A DNA stretch of 22,129 nt from CAYYJS01 sp964472315 (GTDB taxonomy: Bacteria; Verrucomicrobiota; Kiritimatiellia; UBA8416), in NCBI GenBank assembly GCA_964472315.1, contig CAYYJS010000052.1, forward strand, positions 1 to 22,129. Direction: 5' to 3'. Both the position numbers and the translations under genes were made by a program. This document shows positions 7,572 to 13,994 of this stretch, piece after piece. The notes under the pieces were generated by a model that saw only the letters and a program-made list of their open reading frames with translations, searched no databases and was not told where the DNA came from. Every line of letters begins with the position of its first letter. Positions within the stretch are counted from its first letter, which is position 1.

Positions 7572-8446
7572 AGATCGGTGTCATTGGCGGAAGCGGCTTG
7601 TACGGACTCGAGGCTCTGGAGCGCGTCTCGCCCATTTCGGTGGATACGCCGTTCGGGGCGCCCTCGGACGCTCTCATGCACGGCGTCATCGGCGGGCGCG
7701 ATGTGTACTTCCTGCCGCGTCATGGCCGGGGACACCGGATCATGCCGTCGGAGATCAACCACCGGGCCAACATCTATGCGCTCAAAACGCTCGGCGTCGA
7801 ATGCGTCCTGTCCGTCAGCGCTGTCGGGAGTCTGCGCGAGGATCTGCGTCCGCGCGACATCGTGCTGCCGGACCAGTATTACGACCGTACGAAGCGCTCG
7901 TTCGAGCACACGTTCTTCGGCTCGGGAGTGGTGGCCCACGTGGCGTTCGGCGACCCGGCGTGCGAGGCGCTGCGCGACGTTACGGCCGCATGCGCCCGCC
8001 GCGTGCTGGACGCGCAGCCGGAACTGGGCGTGCGCGTGACGGTCGGCGGCACGTACGTGAACATGGAAGGTCCGGCGTTTTCCACGCGCGCCGAGTCGAA
8101 CGTATACCGCCGGCTCGGGTTCGACGTGATCGGCATGACCTCGCTGCCGGAAGCCAAGCTCTGCCGCGAGGCCGAGTTGTGCTATCAGGCCATCGCCATG
8201 GTGACCGACTATGACTGCTGGCATACCGAAGAGGAGGACGTGAGCGTCGACCTTGTCATCCAGCATCTGCTGGCCAACACGCGCCTGGCGAAGGATATCC
8301 TCCAAGTGCTTATCCCCGCGATTCCCGCGGCGCGCGACTGCGGCTGCGGCGACGCCCTGGCGAACGCGTTGCTCAGCGACAAGACCGCGATCCCGGAAGC
8401 GACGCGGCGCAAGCTCGAACCGATCATCGGACGCTACCTGCCATGA
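7568..8446 (+). CDS. mtnP: S-methyl-5'-thioadenosine phosphorylase
   Basis: A 292-residue enzyme that splits methylthioadenosine with phosphate into adenine and methylthioribose-1-phosphate, the first step of methionine salvage. It belongs to the PNP/MTAP family. Visible motifs are the phosphate-binding GGSG (7-10), PRHGRGH (50-56), SAVGSL (84-89), and the purine-site segment NMEGPAFSTRAES (165-177). DYDCW (214-218) is the form usual for MTAP rather than for guanosine/inosine phosphorylases. Length fits the family. The start ATG overlaps the acyltransferase stop and has AGGGAG 7 nt upstream. Its substrate arises from polyamine synthesis; speA lies 8 kb away on the other strand, though the spermidine step itself is not in this window. 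Confidence 0.92.
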   Translation: MKIGVIGGSGLYGLEALERVSPISVDTPFGAPSDALMHGVIGGRDVYFLPRHGRGHRIMPSEINHRANIYALKTLGVECVLSVSAVGSLREDLRPRDIVLPDQYYDRTKRSFEHTFFGSGVVAHVAFGDPACEALRDVTAACARRVLDAQPELGVRVTVGGTYVNMEGPAFSTRAESNVYRRLGFDVIGMTSLPEAKLCREAELCYQAIAMVTDYDCWHTEEEDVSVDLVIQHLLANTRLAKDILQVLIPAIPAARDCGCGDALANALLSDKTAIPEATRRKLEPIIGRYLP

Positions 8447-9258
8447 TCGCGAGTCTGTGCGGCAACGCGCGACCGGTTCCGGTCCGATCGGGACGCGGGG
8501 GTGGGGCGCTGCGCCGGCATGCGGGAGCGTTCGCGGCGCGCGCGGCGGATATCTGGCTGGGCGCGGTCGACCTCGTCTATCCGCGCCGTTGCTGCCACTG
8601 CGGCGGCGGCGTTGTCGAGACAGAGGGTCACCTCTGCTGGGAGTGCCGCACGGGCATCGACTACGTCGGCGATCCGTTCTGCGCGCTGTGCGGCGACCCG
8701 GTCGAGGGCGTCGTGCATCACCGCTTCGTATGTTCGTGGTGCGCGCGGGCCCGACCGGCATTCGATCGGGCGCGTTCGGCCGCACGGTTCCGCGGCTGCA
8801 TCAAGTCCGCGCTTCACGCGTTGAAGTATCAGAACGGGACGTACCTGTCCCGCGAACTGGGGCAGATGCTGGCCGGCGCTTTCGCGGCGCGGTATGGCGA
8901 CGTGTCGGTCGATGCGGTGACGTGCGTCCCGTTGCACCGACTGCGCGAGCGCGCCCGTACGTACAACCAGTCGGCGTTGCTGGCCGGGGAACTCGCGCGG
9001 CTGATCGGGCGGCCATGCTCGCCCCGGTTGATCGAGCGTTTGCGCGATACGGCGACGCAAACGCACCTGTCCGCCCACGAGCGCCGGCGGAACGTCAGGG
9101 GCGCCTTTGTCGCGGCGCGCCCGGATTCGGTTCTGAACCGGCGCTTCTTGCTCGTCGATGACGTGATGACCACGGGCGCGACCGTGGATGCGGCGAGCCG
9201 TGCGCTCAAGCAAGCCGGGGCCGCGGCCGTTTACGTATTGACCGTGGCCAGGGGGTGA
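8443..9258 (+). CDS. ComF family phosphoribosyltransferase-like protein
   Basis: A 271-residue protein. A Cys-rich N-terminal part carries zinc-finger-like pairs (Cys 50/51/53, 65/68, 80/83, 97/100). The C-terminal phosphoribosyltransferase fold shows the PRPP loop FLLVDDVMTTGAT (235-247) and the family-typical RARTYNQSALLAGELA (170-185). ComF/GntX proteins take part in DNA uptake or in the use of DNA as a nutrient in several bacteria; here no other competence gene is nearby, so the role is open. Its ATG overlaps the mtnP stop by 4 nt with no ribosome site of its own, indicating translational coupling in a three-gene operon. The N-terminal 35 residues are Arg/Ala-rich and poorly conserved-looking, so an internal start is possible. 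Confidence 0.87.
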   Translation: MIASLCGNARPVPVRSGRGGGALRRHAGAFAARAADIWLGAVDLVYPRRCCHCGGGVVETEGHLCWECRTGIDYVGDPFCALCGDPVEGVVHHRFVCSWCARARPAFDRARSAARFRGCIKSALHALKYQNGTYLSRELGQMLAGAFAARYGDVSVDAVTCVPLHRLRERARTYNQSALLAGELARLIGRPCSPRLIERLRDTATQTHLSAHERRRNVRGAFVAARPDSVLNRRFLLVDDVMTTGATVDAASRALKQAGAAAVYVLTVARG

Positions 9259-9303
9259 GGGGCGCAGGGTTGCGACGGCCTGGAATCCCTTGCCGGAGCA
9301 TCG

Positions 9304-9345
9304 ATCGGTGATCGGTAATCAGTGGTCGGTGACCAGTGGATGGTG
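9304..9345. repeat. Heptanucleotide tandem repeat (six units)
   Basis: Successive 7-nt units read ATCGGTG, ATCGGTA, ATCAGTG, GTCGGTG, ACCAGTG, GATGGTG. The 9259-9447 interval otherwise holds no credible gene. Confidence 0.6.
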
Positions 9346-9447
9346 CGTCCAGCAAACGCAGGAACGCCGATTTCCGTATCGAGCTTACGAGAATGGGGCG
9401 ACTGGCCCTGAAGCCGTCCCGGCAAGCACAGAAGAGACCACGCCGCG

Positions 9448-9583
9448 ACGCCCGTCTCGGAGATACGGGCGTACTGAGAGGGAGTAGGCACGTATCTCCG
9501 AGACGTGCCTCCGGTGGATGAGCCGGTGGCTGAGCGTTGGGACTGAGAAGAGGAACGCCCGTCTCGGAGATACGGGCGTACTG
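9448..9583. repeat. Left end of the REPIN-like tandem array (palindromes A1, B1, A2)
   Basis: Palindrome A (9448-9472) has the 8-bp stem ACGCCCGT/ACGGGCGT and loop CTCGGAGAT. Palindrome B (9486-9510) has the stem AGGCACGT/ACGTGCCT and loop ATCTCCGAG, the exact complement of the A loop. A and B are 13 bp apart. After B comes the spacer starting CCGGTGGATGAG, then A2 (9555-9579). The array then enters the N gap. Confidence 0.9.
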
Positions 9584-9683
9584 NNNNNNNNNNNNNNNNN
9601 NNNNNNNNNNNNNNNNNNNNNNNNNNNNNNNNNNNNNNNNNNNNNNNNNNNNNNNNNNNNNNNNNNNNNNNNNNNNNNNNNNN
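9584..9683. other. Assembly gap of exactly 100 N inside the repeat array
   Basis: The 100-N run lies in a perfect tandem repeat. The distance between equivalent points on either side (9529 to 9684, 155 nt) is not a multiple of the 107-bp period, so the N length is a placeholder and the true number of repeat units is unknown. Confidence 0.95.
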
Positions 9684-10116
9684 GCTGAGCGTTGGGACTG
9701 AGAAGAGGAACGCCCGTCTCGGAGATACGGGCGTACTGGGAATGAGTAGGCACGTATCTCCGAGACGTGCCTCCGGTGGATGAGCCGGTGGCTGAGCGTT
9801 GGGACTGAGAAGAGGAACGCCCGTCTCGGAGATACGGGCGTACTGGGAATGAGTAGGCACGTATCTCCGAGACGTGCCTCCGGTGGATGAGCCGGTGGCT
9901 GAGCGTTGGGACTGAGAAGAGGAACGCCCGTCTCGGAGATACGGGCGTACTGGGAATGAGTAGGCACGTATCTCCGAGACGTGCCTCCGGTGGATGAGCC
10001 GGTGGCTGAGCCGTCGGTTGAGTGGCCGGCGGGAGAGGAACGCCCGTCTCGGAGATACGGGCGTACTGAGGATGAGTAGGCACGTATCTCCGAGACGTGC
10101 CCCCGGTGGATGAGGG
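9684..10116. repeat. 107-bp tandem array of paired palindromes (REPIN-like), three identical units plus one diverged unit
   Basis: Units begin at 9684, 9791, 9898 and 10005, giving a period of 107 bp. Each holds palindrome A (9710-9734, 9817-9841, 9924-9948, 10040-10064), a 13-bp spacer, and palindrome B (9748-9772, 9855-9879, 9962-9986, 10078-10102). The last unit differs in its spacer and in the final base of B. The period is not a multiple of 3, which explains the open frames in all three minus-strand phases; these are not genes. The final unit ends directly in the leader of the transposase gene. Confidence 0.93.
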
Positions 10117-10123
10117 CGCCAGC

Positions 10124-10741
10124 ATGGTAGAGACAATACGCTTTGTCCGGCGCAAATTGCCGCACTGGCTCGTTGCGGATCGAACCTACTTCGTGACAAT
10201 GCGGGTGACCGGCACCCTGCCGCGCCAGGTGGTTGTGGAGCTTGCGGCGGAGCGCGAGGCACTGCAAGCGGCCGGATGCGCGGATGAAGACACGTGGCTT
10301 GCGCTACATCGACAGCAATTCGTCAAGATCGAAGCATTGCTGGATGCGGCGCACACCAACGCCAGTCTTGTCCTGACGGCCGATGGCTTGCCGCAAGCGA
10401 TCATCGGGAGTCTCGGGTGGCTTTCAGACAAGGCCGGCTGGTTGATCCACGCGGCAACGGTGATGCCGACCCATGTCCATGCCGTGATGCGCAATCAGGC
10501 TGGTCGCAGCGGCGAACTACTCGACGACCTGGAACGCGTCAAGCGGTTCACGGGGCGGGCGGCCAACCGCATTCACGCGCATGTTGGTGAGTTCTGGGCC
10601 CGGGACGATTTCGACCATTGGTGTCGTACACCCGAGAAGGTGGAAGCCGCCGTGCGATATGTACGGGAGAATCCGGTCAAGGCCGGGTTGGTGAAAGATT
10701 GGGCCGACTGGCCGTGGACGATTGGGGAATGGCGGGGATGA
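10124..10741 (+). CDS. REP-associated tyrosine transposase (RAYT, Y1/HUH family)
   Basis: A 205-residue single-strand DNA nuclease-type transposase related to IS200/IS605 TnpA. The HUH motif is THVHA (H117, H119), in the context VMPTHVHAVM. The nucleophile is most likely Y179 in AVRYVRENPVKAGLV, the classical RAYT motif. The FW-x-R-D-x-F-D stretch (157-164) is also typical. The gene is bracketed by copies of the A/B palindromes: the array ends 21 nt before its ATG, and further copies begin 20 nt after its stop. RAYTs are known to bind and cut such REP sequences, so this is the likely cognate enzyme. ATG 10124 is chosen because GATGAGG lies 8 nt upstream; part of that ribosome site is the conserved tail of the repeat unit. 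The gene appears intact. Confidence 0.9.
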   Translation: MVETIRFVRRKLPHWLVADRTYFVTMRVTGTLPRQVVVELAAEREALQAAGCADEDTWLALHRQQFVKIEALLDAAHTNASLVLTADGLPQAIIGSLGWLSDKAGWLIHAATVMPTHVHAVMRNQAGRSGELLDDLERVKRFTGRAANRIHAHVGEFWARDDFDHWCRTPEKVEAAVRYVRENPVKAGLVKDWADWPWTIGEWRG

Positions 10742-10760
10742 GCGGCCGGCGGGGAGAGGA

Positions 10761-10872
10761 ACGCCCGTCTCGGAGATACGGGCGTACTGGGAGAGGGACG
10801 CCCGTCTCGGAGATACGGGCGTACTGGGAATGAGTAGGCACGTATCTCCGAGACGTGCCTCCGGTGGATGAG
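10761..10872. repeat. Palindromes A7, A8 and B8 downstream of the RAYT gene
   Basis: A copies at 10761-10785 and 10798-10822, then B at 10836-10860 with the standard 13-bp spacer and the same CCGGTGGATGAG tail. Stem and loop sequences are identical to those of the upstream array, so the transposase gene is enclosed by its repeats on both sides. Confidence 0.9.
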
Positions 10873-10961
10873 TCTAACGGGCGAGGGCGCGATCCGATGG
10901 CGCAAGAAATGGCGCGTGCATCCGGTCGTCGTTACAATCGCTGAGAAGCGCGCGGACGGAC

Positions 10962-10990
10962 TCGACCTGCCGAGCGCCGGCGCCTATACT
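10962..10990 (+). promoter_or_regulatory. Promoter of the nucleotidyltransferase gene, predicting a leaderless transcript
   Basis: TCGACC (10962-10967, 4 of 6 matches to TTGACA) and TATACT (10985-10990, 5 of 6 matches to TATAAT) are 17 bp apart. The start codon A lies at 10997, 7 nt after the -10 box, which is where transcription should begin. No Shine-Dalgarno sequence is present. Confidence 0.55.
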
Positions 10991-10996
10991 CCCGGC

Positions 10997-11608
10997 ATGA
11001 AGTGTGAAGACCGAAAGCGGCTGTTGAAGATGGCTTTGCGGCGCGGGAAACCCGGCACGGGTGGCGCGCGGCCGGTGGTACGTGAGAAACGCGCCGATTA
11101 TGGCTGGGCGATCGCGCTGCCCGACCTGGGGGCAATCCGCTACGTCATCGTGGGGGGGCTTGCAACAGCGCTCTACATGCCCGAGCGCATGACGCTGGAT
11201 ACGGATCTGCTGATCTTGAGCGAAGATCTTGCCGCTGCCGAGACGCGGCTGGGAAAGTCCGGCTGCGAACGTATGGGGGGCCTGGCGATCGGCGGCAGCT
11301 CGTGGCGGCTGCCGGGGGGGCGCAACCTTGACTTGCTTGCCCTGAAACAACCGTGGGTGGAAGCCGCGATGGACGCTTCGGTCCGGGATGCGGACGGCCA
11401 CCCCTTTGTGAGTCTGCCGTTTCTTGTCCTTATGAAACTGGAGTCCGGCCGACTTCAAGACCTTGCCGATATCGGCCGCATGCTCGGATGTGCGGACGAA
11501 AACCAGGTTTCCGCGGTCCAGGATGTCATCCGGCGGTACCGGCCCCAGGACATAGAGGATTTCCAGAGCATGCTGCACCTCGGAAAGTTGGAGCACGCGG
11601 ATGGTTGA
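10997..11608 (+). CDS. AbiEii/DUF6036-like nucleotidyltransferase
   Basis: A 203-residue protein. The polymerase-beta-type nucleotidyltransferase motif is visible as YVIVGGLATALYMPERMTLD followed by TDLLI: GG at 53-54 and the metal-binding Asp pair D68/D70. A third acidic strand may be NLDLL, in the context RNLDLLALKQPW. The remainder (LPFLVLMKLESGRLQDLADI) matches the helical part of AbiEii/DUF1814-like proteins, where K-x3-GR-x-QD is typical. Family members act as toxins in abortive-infection or TA systems, or are uncharacterised. No obvious antitoxin is adjacent. It overlaps folC by 8 nt and may be transcribed with it. A longer frame exists (from 10868, beginning in the repeat tail), but the promoter position favours ATG 10997. 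Confidence 0.75.
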   Translation: MKCEDRKRLLKMALRRGKPGTGGARPVVREKRADYGWAIALPDLGAIRYVIVGGLATALYMPERMTLDTDLLILSEDLAAAETRLGKSGCERMGGLAIGGSSWRLPGGRNLDLLALKQPWVEAAMDASVRDADGHPFVSLPFLVLMKLESGRLQDLADIGRMLGCADENQVSAVQDVIRRYRPQDIEDFQSMLHLGKLEHADG

Positions 11609-12917
11609 CGATGTGATCCAAGACCGTCTTGAGCGGCTCTACGGGCGGCGGCAGTTCGCCATCAAACTGGGGCTGGATACCATCGCGCGGCTGTGCGCGG
11701 CGCTCGGCGATCCGCAGCACGCGTATGCCGTCATCCATGTGGCCGGCACGAATGGCAAGGGGTCCGTGTGCGCCATGCTCGCCTCGATCTTCCGAACGAT
11801 GGGACTGCGCGTCGGACTCTACACATCGCCGCACCTGGTGCGGTTCAACGAACGCATCCAGGTCGATGGCGAGCGGTTGCCGGACGCGGCGCTCGCCGCG
11901 CTGATGGAGGATGTCGATGCGGCCGCACGGCAGGCGGGGCTGGGGGGCGATACGGAACCGACGTTCTTCGAGTACACGACGGCGCTCGCGTTCGCGCATT
12001 TCCGGCGGATGGGAGTGCAGGTCGCGGTCGTCGAGGTCGGCATGGGGGGGCGGTTGGATGCCACCAACGTCGTGCACCCGCTCGTCAGCGTGATCACGCG
12101 CATCGGCATGGACCACATGGAATATCTCGGAACCGATATCGCCGCGGTCGCGCGGGAGAAGAGCGGCATCGTCAAGGACGGGCGGCCGGTTGTGGCGGCG
12201 CCGCAAGCGGAGGCCGCGATGGTCGTGATTCGCGAGACCTGCCGGCGGCGCGGCAGTCCGTGTCACGACGTCGAGACCGGGGTGACCGTCGATAGCCGGT
12301 CGCAGACGTTGGGTGGTCAGAAAGTGCATTACGAAACGGCGGCGGGGTTGTCCGGGACGGCGGTCGTCCCGCTGCTCGGGCGGCACCAGCTCGAAAACGT
12401 GGCCACGGCGGTTCTGGGCGCGGAGGTGGCGGCCGATACGATCGGGATCGCGTTGGCGACGGAACAGGTCCGGGACGGTCTGGCGGCCGTGCGCTGGCCG
12501 GCGCGGCTGCAGGTGTTGCGTCGGCGTCCGCCGCTGATTCTCGATGCGGCGCACAACGAAGATGGCGCGCGGGCGCTGGTGCGGTCGGTGGGGAAGGTGT
12601 GCGGCGGGCCGCTGGGTTTGGTGGTCGGCATGTGCGGAGACAAGGATGTCGAGCGGGTGGCGGCCCTGCTGGGACAGGCGGCGGACCGGATGTGGACGGT
12701 GCCGCTGAACAATCCGCGCAGCGCCGACCCCGGGCGCGTCGCGCGGGCGTCGCGGCTTGGCGAGCGGGCGCGGGCGTGCGACTCGCTGGCGACGGGGCTG
12801 GCGTTGGCGGAGGCGTGGCAGGCGGAGACGGGCGGCGCCCTGTGCGTGGCGGGGTCGGTGTTTCTTGCCGGCGAGGTATTCGAACGGTTGGGGATCGACC
12901 CTTTCGGTCGGTCGTAA
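11601..12917 (+). CDS. folC: Bifunctional folylpolyglutamate synthase / dihydrofolate synthase
   Basis: A 438-residue ATP-dependent Mur-ligase-type enzyme that adds glutamate to dihydropteroate and to folates. Motifs in order: P-loop GTNGKGSV (49-56), YTSPHL (74-79), EVGMGGRLDATN (145-156), EKSGIVK (186-192), GRHQLENVATA (260-270), and DAAHN (315-319), all at family-typical spacing. Length matches bacterial FolC. It starts inside the 3' end of the nucleotidyltransferase gene with an 8-nt overlap, so translation is probably coupled. No accD or other folate gene, the frequent partners elsewhere, is beside it. Whether it has both activities or only the polyglutamate one cannot be told by eye. 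Confidence 0.93.
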   Translation: MVDDVIQDRLERLYGRRQFAIKLGLDTIARLCAALGDPQHAYAVIHVAGTNGKGSVCAMLASIFRTMGLRVGLYTSPHLVRFNERIQVDGERLPDAALAALMEDVDAAARQAGLGGDTEPTFFEYTTALAFAHFRRMGVQVAVVEVGMGGRLDATNVVHPLVSVITRIGMDHMEYLGTDIAAVAREKSGIVKDGRPVVAAPQAEAAMVVIRETCRRRGSPCHDVETGVTVDSRSQTLGGQKVHYETAAGLSGTAVVPLLGRHQLENVATAVLGAEVAADTIGIALATEQVRDGLAAVRWPARLQVLRRRPPLILDAAHNEDGARALVRSVGKVCGGPLGLVVGMCGDKDVERVAALLGQAADRMWTVPLNNPRSADPGRVARASRLGERARACDSLATGLALAEAWQAETGGALCVAGSVFLAGEVFERLGIDPFGRS

Positions 12918-13079
12918 CGGGAATCGAAAGTCGGAACGGCGAGCGAACGGATGATCGATTTCAAGTCGTGGATTGTCGGTCTGCGTGAACGTGCGTCTGT
13001 CGTGCGGAAACGCGGTTCGGGTGTGTCGGACCGTGTCCGTGCAATGCCGGAGAACCGGCGGAAGTCAGGGGAGGAACCC

Positions 13080-13541
13080 ATGGAGCGAAGCATCGAGATC
13101 GTGGCGCGCGGCGTCTGCATCGTGGATGGCGAAGTGTTGCTCTGTCACTCCAAGGGCGCGAAGAACACGTTTCTTCCGGGCGGCCATGTGGAGTTTGACG
13201 AGCGTGCCCAGGTGGCGCTGGAACGTGAACTTGCGGAGGAGCTGGGCGTGCGTGCCGTCGCGGGCGTTTTTCACGGGGCGGTCGAACACAGCTTTGTCCA
13301 GAAGGGCGAACTGCACTGCGAGATCAATCTTGTGTTCGAGATGACGATTCCCGGCGTGACGCCCGACCGTATGCCGGCCCCCGTGGAGTCGCACATCGAA
13401 TTCCTCTGGATACCGCTCGGCGCCCTCCGCGCGGCGCATCTCGAACCCGCCGTCCTGTGCGAGCTTCTGCCGCAGTGGCGGCAACATCCGCCCACAACGC
13501 CCCGCTGGGCTGGTTGCGGCCGGTTCCGGCCGACCGCGTAG
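13080..13541 (+). CDS. Nudix hydrolase
   Basis: A 153-residue protein with a perfect Nudix box, G-x5-E-x7-REL-x-EE-x-G-V, at residues 35-57 (GHVEFDERAQVALERELAEE). The family hydrolyses nucleoside diphosphates linked to another group. The substrate cannot be deduced, though VARGVCIVDGEVLLCHSKG and the C-terminal IEFLWIPL resemble the NTP pyrophosphohydrolase-type members. ATG 13080 is chosen because AGGGGAGGA lies just upstream; an open frame continues upstream to 12951 without protein-like sequence. The last 20 residues (PTTPRWAGCGRFRPTA) look low-complexity and sit on the perfect hairpin GGCCGG-TT-CCGGCC (13518-13531), so the natural C-terminus may have been altered by a neighbouring repeat. 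Confidence 0.88.
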   Translation: MERSIEIVARGVCIVDGEVLLCHSKGAKNTFLPGGHVEFDERAQVALERELAEELGVRAVAGVFHGAVEHSFVQKGELHCEINLVFEMTIPGVTPDRMPAPVESHIEFLWIPLGALRAAHLEPAVLCELLPQWRQHPPTTPRWAGCGRFRPTA

Positions 13542-13547
13542 CGGCCC

Positions 13548-13797
13548 GACGACGCGGGGCACGCTGAAGCGTGTACTACAAACGGCTGCGCGCACGGTGA
13601 GGCGGCAGCGTTCCGGGTCTGTCGTACAGGCTTCGCCTGTGGTGTGCGTGGTGTGGGGAATGGGGCGTCCGGCCTGACGGCCGGCGCTACAGGGCAGTAG
13701 GCACGTATCTCCGAGACGTGCCTCCCCGAAGACGCCCGTCTCGGAGATACGGGCGTACTGGGAGTACGCGTCTGACGGCGCGGGGCACGCTGAAGCG
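13548..13797. repeat. Cluster of REP-like hairpins from several families, bounded by a direct repeat
   Basis: The 13542-13994 interval has no gene. In order it holds: hairpin CACGC/GCGTG (13560-13573); hairpin ACAGGC-TTC-GCCTGT (13626-13640); hairpin CCGGCC-TGAC-GGCCGG (13669-13684) followed by CGCTAC; palindrome B (13699-13723); then, after only 8 bp, palindrome A (13732-13756). The B-A order is opposite to that of the RAYT locus. A 24-nt sequence at 13548-13571, including the first hairpin, recurs with one mismatch at 13774-13797. Read on the minus strand, the first and third hairpins are preceded by GTAG, the tetranucleotide known to precede REP hairpins cut by RAYTs. Confidence 0.7.
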
Positions 13798-13994
13798 GAT
13801 CGCGAACGGTTTGTCTCAGGGCTGCTCGTAGATGAACTTGAGCCGGATGAACTGGCAGCGATGGTCGTCGACCGGCGTTTGCGTCCGCTGCTTCACCACG
13901 CGCGAATCCCGTGACGGGCTTTGGCCGAAACCACGAGATTGACAGTTGTCCGTCGATCATGGCATTGCTCTACGCGGGAGAGGAGAAGACTGGG

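Noticed and set aside
9448..10116. CRISPR array
   Set aside because: Units are 107 bp and identical throughout, with no variable spacers and no cas genes; the structure is paired palindromes beside a RAYT.
9206..10267. Three long minus-strand open frames (256-353 codons) through the repeat array
   Set aside because: They are translations of the 107-bp repeat in all three phases, run across the N gap, and show only repeated RRHVSEIRAYS-type strings. The array is non-coding.
11526..12554. 342-codon minus-strand open frame
   Set aside because: Antisense to folC, whose motifs are all in place on the plus strand.
13518..13531. Perfect GGCCGG-TT-CCGGCC hairpin as a terminator
   Set aside because: It lies inside the Nudix reading frame and is not followed by a T run.
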